Shown: positions 4,448-6,176 of the stretch, one piece after another
Layout: each line of letters begins with the position of its first letter
Position numbering within the stretch: position 1 is the stretch's first letter
Assembly: GCA_022825185.1 (NCBI GenBank)
Contig: JAJDYK010000055.1
Span: 1 to 6,176 of the forward strand
Origin: Candidatus Latescibacterota bacterium
GTDB lineage: Bacteria; Latescibacterota; UBA2968; UBA8231
Length of the DNA stretch: 6,176 nucleotides
Direction of reading: 5' to 3'
Notes under the pieces: generated by a model
What the model saw: only the letters and a program-made list of their open reading frames with translations
Database searches by the model: none
What the model was told of the DNA's origin: nothing
Program-made: the position numbers and the translations under genes

Positions 4448-6176
4448 CTACAATAGTTTGCAGCCTTCTAGCTCTTTAGTACTCAGGCGGATGCCGCCGG
4501 CGCGAAGCCCGCGCACGGGATATTCGCTGATGGGGAAGACCTCGTTGAGTTTGCGGAGGCGCGGCTTGGGCTTGTAGTCGAGGGCGATCTGTTTGTCGGA
4601 GTCGGTGGTCAGCTTGAGCACCTTGCAATCGGTGGGCACGAGATCGTAGCTGCGGCCTAAGATGAACTTGTCGATGGTGCAGCGCTTGATGTAGGAGGCA
4701 CCGGCCTTGTCCTTATAGACGACGGTGAAAACCAGCTCTTTATCTACCAAGCCGCAGTGGAGCAAACCCTTGCCGACGAAGAGTTTATCCGGCGCGTGGA
4801 CGACCGAGTAGGTGCCGTCCTTGCGGATGGCGAGCACAGCATCGTACAGCGATACGTCGCAGACGGCGGTGCCGCTGACTTGGTGGCCGAGATAGCCGGT
4901 CTTTTTGTCGTAGCGGAGCTTGAGGTTGCGGTTGGCCGCCGAGCGCGCATCCACTCTTTCGATCTCCACGATTTCGGTGCGACGCGGGAACTGGCTGCGG
5001 TATTTGTCGATGAGATCCTGAATAAAGGCGATGGTATAGGGAATAATGCCGTCCAAATGCTTCTTGATCTGGCGCAGTCGGGCGCGGATTTCCTTCATCT
5101 CTGCTTGGGCGCGATTGATGTCGTAGCGCGAGATGCGGCGGATTGGAATTTTGAGCAGGGTCTCGATGTCGTCGTCGGTAATATCGCGTTTGAGCTGCGG
5201 GGCAAAAGGCCAAAGCCCGGTGCGCACGGCTAGGGCGACTTCGCCTGTGGTGGTCTGCTCCTCAATGGCCTTATAGATGCGGTTTTCGATAAAGATCTGT
5301 TCGAGAGTCTTGGCGTGGAGCCTGTCGTTGAGTTGCTCGGCTTCGAGATGGAGCTCAGCCTTGAGGATATCGACGAGGCGATCGACGTTGTGTTGCAGGA
5401 CTTCAGTGGCGCTCATCACTTGAGGCCGATTGTGCTCGTTGATCAGCATTAAGTTGGCTGAAATCGACAGCTCGCAATCGGTGAAGGCATAGAGCGCATC
5501 CACGATTTCCTCGGTATAGGTACCGCGCGGCAGCTTGATTTCGATTTCGACGTTTTCGGCCGTGTAGTCGGAGATGGTGCCGACCTTGATTTTGTTTTTG
5601 CGCGCGGCGTCTTCGATGGAGGCGATGAGTTGTTCGGTGGTGGTGCCGAAGGGCAGTTCGCGGATGACGATGCGCTTGGGGTCAGAAGTGTCGAGCCGGG
5701 CGCGGACTAAGACTTTGCCGTTGCCGTCGTTGTAGGCGGAAAAATCAGCTAGGCCGCCGGTGGGGAAATCAGGGCGGAGCTGGAAGGGACGGTCTTGCAA
5801 ATAGGCGATTTGGGCTTCTAACAGTTCAATGAGATTGTGCGGCAGTATCTTGGTCGCTAGGGTGACGGCAATGCCTTCGGCACCTTGGGCTAACAGCACC
5901 GGAATTTTGGCGGGGAAAACCACTGGCTCCTGATTGCGACCGTCGTAGGAATCGACATAGTCGATCAGTGCCTTGTTGAAGAGCACCTGTTTGGCCAGTG
6001 GCGTGAGCCGGCACTCGATATAGCGGGCAGCGGCGGCTTCGTCGCCGGTGTAGATGTTGCCGAAGTTGCCCTGTTTTTCGATGAAGAGGTCCTTGTTGGC
6101 CAACAACACGAGCGCGCCGTAGATCGACTGGTCGCCGTGCGGGTGGTACTGCATGGTCTGTCCTACGACATTGGCG
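4448..6176 (-). CDS. parC: DNA topoisomerase IV subunit A, ParC-like (N-terminus outside window)
   Basis: This is the DNA-cleaving subunit of a type IIA topoisomerase, which with ParE passes one duplex through another to unlink or relax DNA. The frame is open to the window edge; the ATG at 6154 is internal (upstream codons read ANVVGQT). Numbering from that Met: YHPHGDQSIYGALV (3-16) and QGNFGN (28-33) belong to the winged-helix/quinolone-binding region. The catalytic tyrosine is Y45 in ARYIECRL (bases 6020-6022), preceded by the conserved R44. VLLAQGAEGIAVTLATKILPHN (86-107) and PDFPTGGL (128-135) are tower-region signatures. The coiled coil runs to FPRRTE (389-394). Only about 170 residues of C-terminal beta-pinwheel follow, without a GyrA box (QRRGGKG-type), which argues for topoisomerase IV-like activity rather than gyrase. 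Wording such as DALYAFTDCELSIS and DKLFVGKGLLHCG closely recalls Bacteroidetes ParC. The full protein would be roughly 640-650 residues, shorter than usual for ParC or GyrA. Confidence 0.92.
   Translation of the reverse strand, partial: ANVVGQTMQYHPHGDQSIYGALVLLANKDLFIEKQGNFGNIYTGDEAAAARYIECRLTPLAKQVLFNKALIDYVDSYDGRNQEPVVFPAKIPVLLAQGAEGIAVTLATKILPHNLIELLEAQIAYLQDRPFQLRPDFPTGGLADFSAYNDGNGKVLVRARLDTSDPKRIVIRELPFGTTTEQLIASIEDAARKNKIKVGTISDYTAENVEIEIKLPRGTYTEEIVDALYAFTDCELSISANLMLINEHNRPQVMSATEVLQHNVDRLVDILKAELHLEAEQLNDRLHAKTLEQIFIENRIYKAIEEQTTTGEVALAVRTGLWPFAPQLKRDITDDDIETLLKIPIRRISRYDINRAQAEMKEIRARLRQIKKHLDGIIPYTIAFIQDLIDKYRSQFPRRTEIVEIERVDARSAANRNLKLRYDKKTGYLGHQVSGTAVCDVSLYDAVLAIRKDGTYSVVHAPDKLFVGKGLLHCGLVDKELVFTVVYKDKAGASYIKRCTIDKFILGRSYDLVPTDCKVLKLTTDSDKQIALDYKPKPRLRKLNEVFPISEYPVRGLRAGGIRLSTKELEGCKLL

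Noticed and set aside
4757..5233. Plus-strand open frame of 158 codons antisense to the topoisomerase gene
   Set aside because: It is antisense to conserved tower and C-terminal domain codons and has no ribosome binding site or recognisable motif.
6152..6154. ATG at 6154 as the start of the topoisomerase subunit
   Set aside because: The frame continues upstream to the window edge with conserved residues (ANVVGQT before MQYHPHGD), and the usual N-terminal part of about 75 residues would be missing, so this Met is internal.

Overview
The window is about 6.2 kb of ordinary, gene-dense bacterial chromosome with moderately high GC. It holds six protein-coding genes, two of them cut by the window edges. 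There is no RNA gene, insertion sequence, CRISPR array or phage gene. Three things hint at an uncultured member of the Fibrobacteres-Chlorobi-Bacteroidetes group or a related environmental lineage (Latescibacterota or Poribacteria would fit): the topoisomerase subunit A reads like the Bacteroidetes-type ParC, a PhyH-family dioxygenase is paired with a small unknown protein, and there is a secreted protein of a kind I associate with that group. This placement comes from remembered family resemblance and is an inference, not a search result.

Left part, plus strand (1-1612): the 3' end of a primary-type sigma-70 factor (regions 3 and 4) is followed by a short gap holding a bulged hairpin and a good candidate promoter (TTGCCG, 17-base spacer, TATTAT). 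The promoter would drive a two-gene unit: a 93-residue protein of unknown function, overlapping by 8 bases a phytanoyl-CoA dioxygenase-like (PhyH) non-haem iron oxygenase. A strong intrinsic terminator ends the unit and probably also serves the convergent genes on the other strand.

Middle part, minus strand (1649-4281): an M3B oligoendopeptidase F with an intact HEXXH site lies 50 bases upstream of a secreted protein of unknown function, probably in one transcript. The peptidase would act on cytoplasmic oligopeptides while the second product is exported, so no shared job is evident.

Right part, minus strand (4448 to the right edge): a type IIA topoisomerase subunit A, ParC-like, lacks its N-terminus because of the window edge and has a visibly short C-terminal domain. 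A 166-base gap separates it from the peptidase gene and contains a perfect 14-base inverted repeat followed by a T-tract, most simply the topoisomerase terminator.

I did not find a convincing new multi-gene system. The least understood parts are the small protein coupled to the PhyH dioxygenase, the secreted unknown protein, and the shortened topoisomerase C-terminus.
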